The notes below the pieces were generated by a model. It was not told the DNA's origin and ran no database searches. It saw only the letters and a program-made list of their open reading frames with translations. 64,000 nucleotides of DNA, taken from positions 1 to 64,000 of the forward strand of contig JBGTHP010000017.1 of assembly GCA_041746105.1 (NCBI GenBank), given 5' to 3'. The number at the start of each line of letters is the position of its first letter. The first letter of the stretch is position 1. The stretch comes from JBFHRE01 sp041746105. GTDB taxonomy: Bacteria; Actinomycetota; Acidimicrobiia; Spongiisociales; ZC4RG35. The translations under genes and the position numbers were made by a program. Below are positions 26,007 to 35,280 of the stretch, one piece after another.

Positions 26007-26743
26007 AGCCGATCGGGGAGTTCGGCAAGCGTGGCCAGCACCATGCCTGCACCCGATCCGGTCGGGTCCTCGGTCACACCAGTCAACACCAGCACCGAAT
26101 CCCAGCCTTCGGCGTAGGCCATGGCGAGATCGGTGTCGTCGCGATCACCGACCACGATGACCGATCTGTCACCGGCTATCTCTCTGATCATCCGGCGCAT
26201 GGGCTGGTGAGGTTTGCCGGCAGGAACGGCTCTGACGCCGGAGGCGACCTCGAGGGCGGCGATCAGGGCACCGGCACCTGGGTACAAACCTGCGGCAACC
26301 GGATAGGTGGCGTCCAGGTTGGTCGCAATGAAATCTGCCCCGCCTCGAATCGCCACGGTGGCCCGAGCGAGCGTGTCGTAACTGAGAGCGAGATCAAGCC
26401 CGGCCACAACCGTCTCTGCGGATAGCGCATCCTCGGTCAAATCGAAGCCCCTCTCGGAAATGGCAAGCCGAATCCCATTTCCACCGACCGGAAGCACTGG
26501 ACCCCGTTCGATCAAGGTGGCAGCAGCCATGGCGGATGTGACCACGTTTTCTGGTCCAACCTCAAAACCGGTCACTCTCAGGATCTTTTCTGAGACCTCG
26601 GCCGGAGTCTTCCAGGCATTGTTGGTGCAGAAGAGAACCTGGTTCTCGACGGACAGCCGGGACAGTGCCGCTCCCGCTCCCGCGATTGGCTCATCTCCTC
26701 GATAGACGACACCATCGAGGTCACATACGATCAGCCGGCCCAT
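26003..26743 (-). CDS. HAD-superfamily IIA phosphatase
   Basis: Haloacid-dehalogenase hydrolase of the NagD/phosphoglycolate-phosphatase-like subfamily. Motif I CDLDGVVYRG supplies the nucleophile and acid aspartates, motif II lies in FCTNNAWKTP, a C2-type cap follows, and motif III/IV are AGKPHQP and VGDRDDTDLAMAYAEG. The substrate cannot be told. The frame is open to 27001, but the conserved protein begins at MGRLIVCDLDG (26743); ATG at 26755 is an alternative. It overlaps the M20 peptidase gene. Confidence 0.87.
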   Translation of the reverse strand: MGRLIVCDLDGVVYRGDEPIAGAGAALSRLSVENQVLFCTNNAWKTPAEVSEKILRVTGFEVGPENVVTSAMAAATLIERGPVLPVGGNGIRLAISERGFDLTEDALSAETVVAGLDLALSYDTLARATVAIRGGADFIATNLDATYPVAAGLYPGAGALIAALEVASGVRAVPAGKPHQPMRRMIREIAGDRSVIVVGDRDDTDLAMAYAEGWDSVLVLTGVTEDPTGSGAGMVLATLAELPDRL

Positions 26744-28065
26744 CGCTCGTTCCATCGTTCCAACAAACCCTCGAGCAGCCTCGTCGTCGAGGCCACCGAT
26801 TCGAGCGACACTCTCTCGTCGTGACCGTGGAACATGGTGAGGAAGTCGGGGAAACTCACACGTTGATCGAACAGACCGACGCCATAGCTGGGAATCCCCC
26901 TGGACCTGAAAAATCGGGCATCGGTGGTCGCCGGCATCATCGTGGGCAGCACCTGGCGTGAACCGGTCTCGGATTCGATGCTGTCGACGATCACCTCCCA
27001 CAGTGGATCGTCTGTGTTGGAGGCGTTCGCCTCGTGGTCCGATATAGGAATCAGTTCGATTCTGTCGCCCGACCGACCCATCGCTTTTCGAAGATGTAGG
27101 TCGACATCGCTTCGGCTCATGCCAGGAAGAGCGCGTAGATCCACCTCGGATCGCGCCAGGTCGGGAATCACGTTGGCCTTGACGCCGCCACTCACCACAT
27201 TGGGGCTCACCGTGAGGTGGGTGCAGGCATGGACGTAGGCCGCGAACCCGGGGTCTTCGACCGCGATCGTATCGATGGCGCGATCGACTCGATCAGCGTC
27301 GGTCAGTGCCATCGCAAGTTCCGGTTCGAGGCCGAGCCCCTCGACAAAACGTTCCCAGACAGGAGTTATCAGGACCGGGGAGGGAGTCGCAAACAGGCCA
27401 TGCAACGACGCCACCAAAGGTTCTAATGCGTTGTCGCGGCCAAACGGCGTACTCCCGTGACCGGGAGTTCCACTGCTTTGGAGAACCGTCCAGAACGGGC
27501 CTTTCTCCCCAACGGAGACGGGATAGGCCATTCCTGTCGATGTCGAAATCGGCGGGTATGCGATTTCGGTCAGGAGGTAATCACAGGCGACACGATCCCA
27601 ATGATCCTTGACCAGTAATTCGGCCCCAAACTTGGCCGCGGCCTCCTCGTCGGCCACGGCCAGGAAGATCAGGTCACCGGCCGTTTCCCGTTCGCCTCTC
27701 AGATAGGGCAAAAACGCAACGGCCATCGACGCGGTGAGGTTGAGCATGTCGACAGCACCCCGGCCCCAGACAAAGCCGTCGGATATCTCCGCTCCGAACG
27801 GATCACGAGACCAGCCTGCCGGGTTTGCCGGAACGACGTCGAGGTGTCCCATCAACATCAGGGCCGGAGCCCCCGGGACAGAGCCGGCGACCCGATAGGT
27901 GACAGATTGACGTCCTGGGATCGGCTCGAAGATCGTCCCCGCCCTGCCGATGTAGTCGGCGAGTGTCTCCACCGAACGCCACTCGTTTCCCGATTCGGGG
28001 GTGCCGTCGTTCGTGCACTCGTTCCGGATCAGAGCCTGGAGCAGCATCAGCGTGTCGGACATCAA
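26731..28065 (-). CDS. M20/M25/M40 family metallohydrolase
   Basis: Zinc-dependent amidohydrolase or peptidase of the ArgE/DapE/CPG2 superfamily. The 444-residue protein has the first metal motif GHLDVVP (73-79, His74 and Asp76), the bridging aspartate in WGRGAVDML (Asp106), the catalytic/metal pair in VADEEA (about 140-141), and a late GHDERVS motif. A dimerisation domain lies near 190-310. Precise substrate is unknown. Two ATGs begin the gene. It overlaps the upstream hypothetical gene by four bases. Confidence 0.9.
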   Translation of the reverse strand: MMSDTLMLLQALIRNECTNDGTPESGNEWRSVETLADYIGRAGTIFEPIPGRQSVTYRVAGSVPGAPALMLMGHLDVVPANPAGWSRDPFGAEISDGFVWGRGAVDMLNLTASMAVAFLPYLRGERETAGDLIFLAVADEEAAAKFGAELLVKDHWDRVACDYLLTEIAYPPISTSTGMAYPVSVGEKGPFWTVLQSSGTPGHGSTPFGRDNALEPLVASLHGLFATPSPVLITPVWERFVEGLGLEPELAMALTDADRVDRAIDTIAVEDPGFAAYVHACTHLTVSPNVVSGGVKANVIPDLARSEVDLRALPGMSRSDVDLHLRKAMGRSGDRIELIPISDHEANASNTDDPLWEVIVDSIESETGSRQVLPTMMPATTDARFFRSRGIPSYGVGLFDQRVSFPDFLTMFHGHDERVSLESVASTTRLLEGLLERWNERWAG

Positions 28066-28451
28066 GGTTCGGAGGCTAGGTCACCGTCGGCGAGAAGGGC
28101 TTCTTTCCAAGTTCGGAAGCGTTGGTGGCTCTTCCTGTCGGGACCGACGCCGACCCCGTTTTTGCCGTCCAATTCAAAGGTGAACCGTGCTCCTCGAACC
28201 GGGTCGATCGCCAGGTATCGGGCCCTCCCGATTGGTGGTCCCGCCCGCCACAAGAGATAACGACCGATTCGTCTCTTGTACTCGACGGGTTCTTCGAGAT
28301 CATCGCCGAGTTCGACCAGATCGGCAGGCGCTTCGATCCAGCCCTCGGCCGGGATTCGGAAGCTGCGGGTTGGGGTTGGTGGCAGCTCTTCTGTGTGAAA
28401 TCTCTCGGCGGTGAAAGGACGGAGGTGTACTGGCAGGGCTTCATCGGACAC
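28062..28451 (-). CDS. Conserved-looking hypothetical protein, 129 residues
   Basis: Soluble, mixed-charge protein with no signal peptide, transmembrane segment or cysteine cluster and no family recognised. It contains a basic YKRRIGRYLLWRAGPPIGRA patch and a β-rich ARFTFELDGKNGVGVGPD segment. The start is GTG at 28451, overlapping the Nudix gene by 11 bases. The stop overlaps the M20 gene by four. This tight packing supports a real gene. Confidence 0.7.
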   Translation of the reverse strand: MSDEALPVHLRPFTAERFHTEELPPTPTRSFRIPAEGWIEAPADLVELGDDLEEPVEYKRRIGRYLLWRAGPPIGRARYLAIDPVRGARFTFELDGKNGVGVGPDRKSHQRFRTWKEALLADGDLASEP

Positions 28452-28848
28452 GGAGACGCTCCAGAAGCGAGTACATCGTGGGAGTCAGGGGAAGCGCGCC
28501 TGCTTCCTCCAGAGGCACCCACTTCGCCTGGAAGGCGTCGTCCCCCGCAAGGAGGGTTCCGGAAACAACCGCGCCAACGAAATCGGTCAGGACGAAATGC
28601 CATTGCGGCGGGTCGCCCGGTCCAATCGACTCACCGACCCAGACCACATCTCCGAGTTCGACGATCAAACCGGTCTCCTCCTCGACTTCTCGAATCGCAG
28701 CTGCTGTCAGGGTCTCTCCGAGTTGAACCTTGCCTCCCGGCACCGCCCACAGACCGCGGCCGGGCTCACGGCCGCGCTGGACGAGCAACAGGTTTCCGGC
28801 ATCGAGCACGGCTACGCCGACGCCGGGGACCGGTACTTCAGCGGACAC
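28441..28848 (-). CDS. Nudix hydrolase
   Basis: Hydrolyses a nucleoside diphosphate linked to another moiety. The Nudix box GGKVQLGETLTAAAIREVEE (38-57) continues ETGL and fits GX5EX7REUXEEXGU. The 135-residue length is typical of MutT-like members, and a PQWHFVLTDF strand suggests a small nucleotide substrate, though the substrate cannot be assigned. The start is GTG at 28848, overlapping the acetyltransferase gene by 11 bases. Confidence 0.9.
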   Translation of the reverse strand: MSAEVPVPGVGVAVLDAGNLLLVQRGREPGRGLWAVPGGKVQLGETLTAAAIREVEEETGLIVELGDVVWVGESIGPGDPPQWHFVLTDFVGAVVSGTLLAGDDAFQAKWVPLEEAGALPLTPTMYSLLERLRVR

Positions 28849-29320
28849 GATTGTCGTCGTGGTGCATCACGATGTGGCGCGCCGAAAAACCGCCCTGCTC
28901 GAAGAAATTTTTGGCAAGGCGATGGCCGGGGAGAACGTGTGCGTCGAAGCGAGATATCCCGCGGCCTCGCAACTCGGCCAAGACCAGATCTCGCATCGCC
29001 TCACCGATTCCGACTTCACGTGTGTCGTGATCGACAAAAACCAGTCGGATCGATCCAAGAGATTCCTGTCCGGCTTGGGGAAGCATCACGTCGACTGTGG
29101 CGACGAGGAATCCAAAAACGATTTCGTCATACTCGCCGACAACGACGACGGTGGAGTCATCGGCCACGGCCTCACGAGCAGCGTCTGCGATTGGCTGTGA
29201 CCAGCCGAGAGTGAGCGGCCACATCGGAGACAGTGCTGTCATTTCGGCCTCGAGGCCCCGGTACAGATCGAGGATGGCGGGCACATCATCGAATGACGCG
29301 AAACGGGCGCTTGCGCTCAT
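28838..29320 (-). CDS. GNAT family N-acetyltransferase
   Basis: Acetyl-CoA-dependent acyltransferase of 160 residues. FASFDDVPAILDLYRGLEAE is the usual first helix, VVVGEYDEIVFGFLVATVD the central β strands, and GIGEAMRDLVLAELRGRGI fits the pyrophosphate-binding motif A region. Target unknown. The frame is open to 29503, but ATG at 29320 overlaps the stop of the glycosyltransferase gene by four bases and gives the proper N-terminus. Confidence 0.82.
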   Translation of the reverse strand: MSASARFASFDDVPAILDLYRGLEAEMTALSPMWPLTLGWSQPIADAAREAVADDSTVVVVGEYDEIVFGFLVATVDVMLPQAGQESLGSIRLVFVDHDTREVGIGEAMRDLVLAELRGRGISRFDAHVLPGHRLAKNFFEQGGFSARHIVMHHDDNRVR

Positions 29321-30066
29321 GCGATCTTTCTGGGTTTCGGTTTGAAAGGCAAATATGACGCGAATCGAGCCAAACCCCAAAGCGTGACCAGTCGCATCGC
29401 CTCTACGACGATCTCCCCGCTCATCTTGGAGGTACCGACCGTCCGATCGCGGAACGCGATCGGAACCTCGGTGACCTTCATGCCCATCTGGTGCATCCGC
29501 CATGCCATTTCGACCTGAAATCCATACCCGGACGCCTCGGCAGACCGATAAGGGAGCCGTTGCAGTGCATCAGTCCGAAAGACTCTGAAACCGGCAGTTG
29601 CATCCCGAATCGGGATTCCAAGCATCAGTCGGGCGTACACGTTCCCGCCGCGCGAAATCAGCCTGCGGCCAAAAGGCCAGTCAGGGGTGGACCCCCCGCG
29701 AACGTAGCGCGAACCGATTGCGGCGTCGGCACCCTGCTCGACCGCTTCGATCAAGCGGGGCAGATCAACCGGATTGTGCGAGAAGTCGGCGTCCATTTCG
29801 ACGACGGCTTTGGCTCCGCCCTCGATCGCTCGGTCGAAACCGTCGGCATAGGCGGGTCCCAGGCCCTCTTTGGATGGCCTGTGGAGAACCTTGACCATCG
29901 GGTCGGTCAACGCCAGTCCATCGGCGATGACACCGGTCCCGTCCGGGGATGAGTCATCCACCACGAGCACCCTGAAGCCCTGGAGGCGCAGCGAAGCGAC
30001 CAAGTGGGGAAGATTGTTTCGCTCGTTATAAGTTGGGACTACGACAGTGACTTGCTCAGGAAGCAC
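29317..30066 (-). CDS. Polyprenol monophosphomannose synthase-like glycosyltransferase (GT2)
   Basis: Family 2 glycosyltransferase of the dolichol-phosphate mannosyltransferase group, which moves mannose from GDP-mannose to a polyprenyl phosphate on the cytoplasmic face. VVVPTYNERNNLPHL (8-22), VVDDSSPDGT and the DxD motif in EMDADFSHNP (D92/D94) are present, with DRTVGTSKMSGEIV near the end. The 249-residue length matches the catalytic domain of mycobacterial Ppm1 without the acyltransferase part. The lipid-linked mannose would feed lipoglycan or protein mannosylation. The start overlaps the DUF4193 gene by 11 bases. Confidence 0.9.
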   Translation of the reverse strand: MLPEQVTVVVPTYNERNNLPHLVASLRLQGFRVLVVDDSSPDGTGVIADGLALTDPMVKVLHRPSKEGLGPAYADGFDRAIEGGAKAVVEMDADFSHNPVDLPRLIEAVEQGADAAIGSRYVRGGSTPDWPFGRRLISRGGNVYARLMLGIPIRDATAGFRVFRTDALQRLPYRSAEASGYGFQVEMAWRMHQMGMKVTEVPIAFRDRTVGTSKMSGEIVVEAMRLVTLWGLARFASYLPFKPKPRKIA

Positions 30067-30493
30067 AGTCGAGACAGTACATCTTGCGCTTGTTGGCGAG
30101 TTGACTCATCCGTTTCACGAGGAAACACGACTGACAAACGAACTCGTCAGAGCGCGCCAGATGGGCGTCGACATTCATTGTCAGCTCTTCACGTCGAATG
30201 GCCCTGAGTTCGGCTGCTTCGTCGACGAGCATGACCTCGGCCAACTCGTCGTCCATCAGCTCGAGTTCCTCGGCCTCTAGCTCGTCGAGCGCCTCATCGG
30301 TTTCTTCGTCTTCTTCGGCTTCGTCATCTGAATCGTCCGAGTCTTCTTCGTCGACGACGAGAGCTTCATCTTCTTCGTCGTCGGCGAGCTCGTCGTCGTC
30401 CAAAGGTTCTTCGAGATCGTCATCGAGCTCATCGAGATCCTCTTCGATTTCTTCGACGTCGTCTGCAGGCTCGTCAAAATCGTCGTCTGCCAT
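30056..30493 (-). CDS. DUF4193-like protein: acidic N-terminus plus zinc ribbon
   Basis: The 145-residue protein is split in two. Residues 2-95 are overwhelmingly Asp and Glu with no hydrophobic core and are likely disordered. The C-terminal 40 residues carry a zinc-ribbon-like C120-x2-C123 / C140-x2-C143 within DEFVCQSCFLVKRMSQLA, the DUF4193 signature found across Actinomycetota. Function unknown. ATG at 30493 is chosen over an in-frame ATG at 30529 because the extra residues are unlike the family. Confidence 0.82.
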   Translation of the reverse strand: MADDDFDEPADDVEEIEEDLDELDDDLEEPLDDDELADDEEDEALVVDEEDSDDSDDEAEEDEETDEALDELEAEELELMDDELAEVMLVDEAAELRAIRREELTMNVDAHLARSDEFVCQSCFLVKRMSQLANKRKMYCLDCAS

Positions 30494-30568
30494 CCAGTTT
30501 CCACGGTCGGGGGCCGGGAGTATACGCATCGGCCCACCGTTGGCAACAACCCTGGGCCATCTGACGTT

Positions 30569-31444
30569 TCAGATCTTCAAACGAACCGCTCCGGGCAGGG
30601 TTTCCACACGAACGGGTCCATACCCGAGAAAGTCGCCGTCGGCCTCGATCGGCCAGGACGGGACGGTGCTGAGATCGAAAGCCGCGAGCGACCTGCGGAT
30701 CACCGAACGTTGTCCCAGATGGACACCCTTGATGATTTTTGGGACGAGTGCCGGTGCCTGTCGTTTCTTGGCGTCGATGATCTGGACGTCCAACAGACCG
30801 TCCACCAGCAGGGCTTTGGGGGCGACGTTCCAACCGCCGGCGAAGAACTGGGCGTTTGCGAAGATGACCGCCAGAGCAGAAGACCGATATGTCCGGGTGG
30901 ATTCGATCGTTACCTCCGCCCTGGGGAATCTCGGCAGGCGGCCGGCGAAGGCCAGGGGATAACGAGCCAAGCCGAGCCGCCTTGACATCGAGTGCGCGGT
31001 TTCGGCGGCGGCGGCGCCGACACCAGACTGCGCAACGTTGACAAAATGTCTGGTCCCGAACTCACCGGTGATCCGCCCGACGTCGATCAGGTAGGTCGCG
31101 TCCCCGCCCAGGTGCTTGACAGCCTCCTCGATCGTGGGCCGGATACCGAAGGTCCGAAGCAAGTCGCATCCGGTTCCGGTCGGAATAACCCCGATGAGGG
31201 GCGGAGACGTACTCTCGGCGAGGATCGCGTCAATCACCAGACTGACCGTGCCATCTCCACCGGCCACCGCCAAGGGCTGACCGGTCTCGGCCACTTCGAC
31301 GGCCCTCTGGCGCATGCGGTCGGCGTCAGGAACGATCTCGATTGCGGCACCAACCCCGGCTGCCGATAACGCGGCTGTGATCTGGTCGACCTTGGCCGGG
31401 CGCCTCCCGGCCGCGGGATTGACCAGAACCCGCCACTCGCTCAC
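30569..31444 (-). CDS. Diacylglycerol/lipid kinase family protein
   Basis: DagK-type lipid kinase, expected to phosphorylate a diacylglycerol or related lipid at the membrane. The 291-residue protein has VNPAAGRR (8-15), the nucleotide motif AGGDGTVSLVIDAIL (61-75) and VIPTGTGCDLLRTFGI. The usual F-x-N segment appears as FANAQFFAGGWNVAPKA. The start is GTG at 31444 within a GTGA overlap with helY. Confidence 0.9.
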   Translation of the reverse strand: MSEWRVLVNPAAGRRPAKVDQITAALSAAGVGAAIEIVPDADRMRQRAVEVAETGQPLAVAGGDGTVSLVIDAILAESTSPPLIGVIPTGTGCDLLRTFGIRPTIEEAVKHLGGDATYLIDVGRITGEFGTRHFVNVAQSGVGAAAAETAHSMSRRLGLARYPLAFAGRLPRFPRAEVTIESTRTYRSSALAVIFANAQFFAGGWNVAPKALLVDGLLDVQIIDAKKRQAPALVPKIIKGVHLGQRSVIRRSLAAFDLSTVPSWPIEADGDFLGYGPVRVETLPGAVRLKI

Positions 31445-33972
31445 GGTGTCGCGCCCTGTGCCGCGACAACTCCGCGGTTCACCATGTTCAGGGCGAGGCC
31501 GGCGTCATCGGCCAACTCTGGCACGTTTTCGCGCACCTGGCGCAGAAGATCGACGAGTTGCCTGGCCACCCTGACGAAATCGCCAGGCGCCATCCCGAGG
31601 TCACCCAGGTCATCCAACTCCGCCCCCTGCGCCCATCCCCAAGCAGCCGATACGAATCCAGGGTCGGGGCGCCGAGTGACGGGTAACCGATGGACACGTT
31701 GCCGCACGGCCAGCTCTTCCCACAAGGACTCGATCTCCACAAATCGATCATGGATCAGGTCAGACGGCCACACGGGACTGCTCGGCTCGTCTGATCTCGC
31801 CTCGAAGACAAAAACCGAGAGCAGCGCCGCCAGGTCGGCGGGCATCACGTTCCAGAGCAACCCTCTTTCTGTGGTCTCGGTGAGCAGAAGATCCGACTCG
31901 TTGTAGAGAAACCGCAGGCGCTCCCCCCTCAGGGTCAGCGCCCAGCCTTTGGTATATGACCACTCGTCGAGAAGATCGTGGATCGCTTGAAACTCCTCGA
32001 CCAGGCCCACCCCTGACTGTCGAAGATCCGAACGCAAGTGCTCGATTCGATTCTCGGTACGCATCGCCCTTCTGAGCCATTTGAGATGCTCGGCCGCACG
32101 GGGGCACTCCGCCACCGGATGCTCGAGGTTAGAGCGCGCGCCATCGGACTTGGCCTTCGGCAGAGATCGGATACGACGAAGCGTGCTTGCCTGAAACGTC
32201 CGGTCGGTTGGTTGGAACTTGCGCGGCAGTTCGATTGTCCCGGCCGCCCCTGATCCCGCCACCACATCCCTGCCAGAGATGTTCGAGATCCGACCTGAGC
32301 TCCCCATCACCAGAAACCGGTAACCGTTTTTGCCTCGATTGAGACGGCGCAGCACCAGAAACCGGCCCGCTCTGGGGCCGCTCGGGACATCAATCACGTC
32401 ACCCGCCTGGAGCCGTCCGGCCAGCCCGGAAACGCTGGTGGCTGCCGAACCGTCGACGATCTGTGCGTACTCTGATACGGAGCCGAGTTCACAGGTCGAT
32501 CGCTCATATTCGTCCGGCAGCCGGGCCTCCATCTCGGACAGGCGACGAAGGCTCTCCTCATGAGATCCACGTCGCTGATATTGGGCGAACGAGGCAGTGA
32601 GCAGGCGCTCGGCGTCTTCTGGGGAATAATTGGCGATCAGGTTCGCGGCCATGTTGTACGTCGGGCGGAAGGACGAACGAAGCGGGTGCGAACCAGTCGA
32701 TGCGATCTCGACCACCTGTTCGAAGCGGTTGTATCGACTGTGCAGAACGACCCCGTATCCGATCTCGTCGATTCCACGTCGTCCGGCTCTGCCGGTCAGT
32801 TGGGTGTAATCGCCAGGGCCAAGAAGGCTGTGGCCTTCGCCATCGAATTTCGAGAGTGCGTCGAGCACAACGGACCTGGCCGGCATGTTGATCCCGAGAG
32901 CAAGGGTTTCGGTGGCAAAAACAACCTTGACCAATCCAATCCGAAAAAGCTCCTCCACGGTCTCCTTGAAGGCGGGGACCAATCCGGCGTGGTGAGCCGC
33001 CACCCCGGCCTCCAGTCCGGAGATCCAGCGCGAATAACCGAGGGCGGCAAGATCCCGATCCCCCAGATGCGACGTTCTCTCTTCGACTACCGCCCTGATG
33101 CTGTGTTGCTCCTCTGAACCAACGAGTTTCAGCCCGGCATCGATCAGGCTCTGGGCGGCCCCTTCACACCCGGCTCTGGAAAAGATGAAGTAGATACAGG
33201 GGAGCATGTCGAGCGACGCAAGGTGTTCGACCACCTCGACTCGGCCCGGAGTCGAAAAGCGACGCCGTCCTCCCTTTTCGAGCGACAACAAATGCTGAAG
33301 CCGGGAATTGGCCCGATCTCGGCCCTCGCGCCGTTGAAACAGCGGTAGGAGCTTGATGCGATCCTCGCTGTGGCGATCCGCCAGCATGTAAAGACGTTCG
33401 AGAGGAACGGGACGATGGTCGGTGAACACCAGCTCCATGGCGCCCCGCCTTTCCTCCAGCCATCCATTGAACTCGGCCGAATTGGCCACCGTTGCCGACA
33501 AACAGACCAGTCGCACGTGGGCCGGAGCGTGGATGATCACCTCCTCCCACACCGCGCCCCGGAAACGATCCTGGAGATAATGGACTTCGTCGAGAATCAC
33601 GAATTCGACGTCGTCGAGGATCGCTCGGTCCGCGTAGATCATGTTGCGGAGGACTTCGGTCGTCATCACGATGATCGGAGCAGTTGAATTCACCACGTTG
33701 TCGCCTGTCAACAAACCGACGGCTTCGGCCCCGTATTCGTTGATCAAGTCCCCGAATTTCTGGTTGGAGAGAGCCTTGATCGGCGTGGTGTAGAAACAGC
33801 GCCTCCCAGCGCGTTGAGCGAGGTAGACCGCAGCCTCGGCCACCAAGGTCTTGCCCGACCCGGTGGGCGCGGTGACCAGAACCGATGCCCCGCGGTCCAG
33901 GGCCTCCACGGCCTCGATCTGAAACCTGTCGGCCTCGAACGGCCTTGATGCCAGGAACTCGGCGACGCTCAC
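31441..33972 (-). CDS. helY: Ski2-like DEAD/DEAH-box helicase HelY
   Basis: Superfamily 2 RNA/DNA helicase, 843 residues. RecA domain 1 has the Q-motif-like FQIEA, Walker A TAPTGSGKT (34-42), the DEVH box (VILDEVHYLQD) and SAT motif (LSATVANS). RecA domain 2 has IYFIFSRAGCE, ALGINMPARSVV and QLTGRAGRRGID. The C-terminal half resembles the rRNA-processing-arch and DSHCT regions of Ski2/Mtr4 relatives. Its position after tatC matches Mycobacterium (tatC-helY). The start is GTG at 33972 in a GTGA overlap with the tatC stop. Confidence 0.93.
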   Translation of the reverse strand: MSVAEFLASRPFEADRFQIEAVEALDRGASVLVTAPTGSGKTLVAEAAVYLAQRAGRRCFYTTPIKALSNQKFGDLINEYGAEAVGLLTGDNVVNSTAPIIVMTTEVLRNMIYADRAILDDVEFVILDEVHYLQDRFRGAVWEEVIIHAPAHVRLVCLSATVANSAEFNGWLEERRGAMELVFTDHRPVPLERLYMLADRHSEDRIKLLPLFQRREGRDRANSRLQHLLSLEKGGRRRFSTPGRVEVVEHLASLDMLPCIYFIFSRAGCEGAAQSLIDAGLKLVGSEEQHSIRAVVEERTSHLGDRDLAALGYSRWISGLEAGVAAHHAGLVPAFKETVEELFRIGLVKVVFATETLALGINMPARSVVLDALSKFDGEGHSLLGPGDYTQLTGRAGRRGIDEIGYGVVLHSRYNRFEQVVEIASTGSHPLRSSFRPTYNMAANLIANYSPEDAERLLTASFAQYQRRGSHEESLRRLSEMEARLPDEYERSTCELGSVSEYAQIVDGSAATSVSGLAGRLQAGDVIDVPSGPRAGRFLVLRRLNRGKNGYRFLVMGSSGRISNISGRDVVAGSGAAGTIELPRKFQPTDRTFQASTLRRIRSLPKAKSDGARSNLEHPVAECPRAAEHLKWLRRAMRTENRIEHLRSDLRQSGVGLVEEFQAIHDLLDEWSYTKGWALTLRGERLRFLYNESDLLLTETTERGLLWNVMPADLAALLSVFVFEARSDEPSSPVWPSDLIHDRFVEIESLWEELAVRQRVHRLPVTRRPDPGFVSAAWGWAQGAELDDLGDLGMAPGDFVRVARQLVDLLRQVRENVPELADDAGLALNMVNRGVVAAQGATP

Positions 33973-34697
33973 TTGCGGAGCGTGAGACGTATCAGCCAGT
34001 AAGTGATCTCATAGAAGGTGTAGAGCGGGACAGAGAGGAGAGCCAAAGTGACCGCATCGCCGGAGGGGGTTATGGCGGCCGCGGCGATGACAATGATCAG
34101 AACCGCCCAACGACGCCCTTCTGCCAGTTTGGCCGATGTCACTAGGCCGGCCGCCGCGGCCGCAAACAGAAACACCGGATACAGAAACGAGATTCCGAAT
34201 GCAAAAAGGTAGCGAGTGACGAAAGTGAAATATTGACCGAGTTGAAAATCGTTGGAAACGTCGCTGAAGATCCCAAGAAGGAACTGGAATGCGCGCGGCA
34301 TGGTGAGGTAGCCAAATCCGACCCCGGCGACGAAAAGGACCGTGCAGGCACTTATCACGGGCACCGCCCAACGGCGCTCCTTGGCAGTCAATGCGGGGCT
34401 GACAAAGCCCCAAATCTGATAGAGGACTACGGGACTCCCGATCACTATCCCACCGAACATGATCAGCTTCATCAGGACCCCGAACTGCTCGCCGGGGGCA
34501 AGAGCCTGAAAAGTGCAGTTGTCACAGGAGTCGAAGTAGGGCTGCTCCAAGGTGGCCTTGATCCATGTCCTGAAGAAGAAGGCGATCAATGCCCCAGCCG
34601 CGATCCCGGCAGACGCTTTCACCAACCTCCAACGCAACTCGTTGAGGTGTTGGAGAAGCGGAGCAGCCTGGTCGCGGGTGACCGCCTCCGAGCTCAA
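33969..34697 (-). CDS. tatC: Sec-independent protein translocase TatC
   Basis: Six-helix membrane receptor of the twin-arginine translocase, which recognises RR signal peptides. The 242-residue protein begins with the typical LLQHLNELRWRLVKAS (14-29), then helix 1 and a periplasmic loop with two cysteines (SCDNC), QFGVLMKLIMFGGIVIGSPV, and PSGDAVTLALLSVPLY near the end. The start is TTG in a TTGA overlap with the tatA/B stop. TatC together with TatA/B downstream of the proteasome genes repeats the mycobacterial arrangement. Confidence 0.96.
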   Translation of the reverse strand: MSSEAVTRDQAAPLLQHLNELRWRLVKASAGIAAGALIAFFFRTWIKATLEQPYFDSCDNCTFQALAPGEQFGVLMKLIMFGGIVIGSPVVLYQIWGFVSPALTAKERRWAVPVISACTVLFVAGVGFGYLTMPRAFQFLLGIFSDVSNDFQLGQYFTFVTRYLFAFGISFLYPVFLFAAAAAGLVTSAKLAEGRRWAVLIIVIAAAAITPSGDAVTLALLSVPLYTFYEITYWLIRLTLRK

Positions 34698-35215
34698 GCT
34701 GATGCCTCCGCCTGATCGCCTGCCCCTGGCGCAGAACCGGATTCTTGTGACTCGTCCGTTTCAGGCGAAAGATCCTTCCCGGGGTTTTTGCCCTCGTCTA
34801 TGCGTTTCAGGTCTTCTGCTGCATCGTCGGCCGTGGGTCCGCTCTCGGGAACCGGACCGACCCATCGCAGCGGTTTTGAAGCCGCAGTCGGCGGAAGTTT
34901 GGCGGTGGCCGCAATCCCGCTTGTGATTGCGTCCGCGGCGGATTTCATCTCGGCGATCGGCTTTCCGACATCTCTGCGAAGCTCGCGTAGTGGCGCTTGG
35001 AGATCTTTTTTGGCGTCCTGCAGCGGGGTGATCACCTCGCGCTTGATCTCGGCGAGGTCACCGACCTCGGCTTCGAGACCGGATCTCAATTCGCCTGCCG
35101 CCTTGCGGAATTCGGCCGCCCAATTGCCGAGCTTCCGGGCGACGATCGGGAGACGTTGTGGTCCGAGCACGACAAGGGCGATCAAAAATATGTAGAAGAT
35201 CTCCTGTGCCTTCAC
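34694..35215 (-). CDS. TatA/TatB family twin-arginine translocase component
   Basis: Single N-terminal membrane helix (EIFYIFLIALVVLGPQRLP) followed by an amphipathic helix and a long charged tail ending in an acidic, Glu/Ser-rich segment. The GPQRLP hinge and the 173-residue length with predicted coiled coil favour TatB over the short TatA, but only one such gene is present here, so it may serve both roles or a second copy may lie elsewhere. The start is GTG at 35215. It overlaps tatC by four bases. Confidence 0.88.
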   Translation of the reverse strand: MKAQEIFYIFLIALVVLGPQRLPIVARKLGNWAAEFRKAAGELRSGLEAEVGDLAEIKREVITPLQDAKKDLQAPLRELRRDVGKPIAEMKSAADAITSGIAATAKLPPTAASKPLRWVGPVPESGPTADDAAEDLKRIDEGKNPGKDLSPETDESQESGSAPGAGDQAEASA

Positions 35216-35280
35216 CCCACCATCGTAGGACGATGGCGTCGATTCTGGTCAACCTCGACCGGTATCTCGCCAAGACGCAC

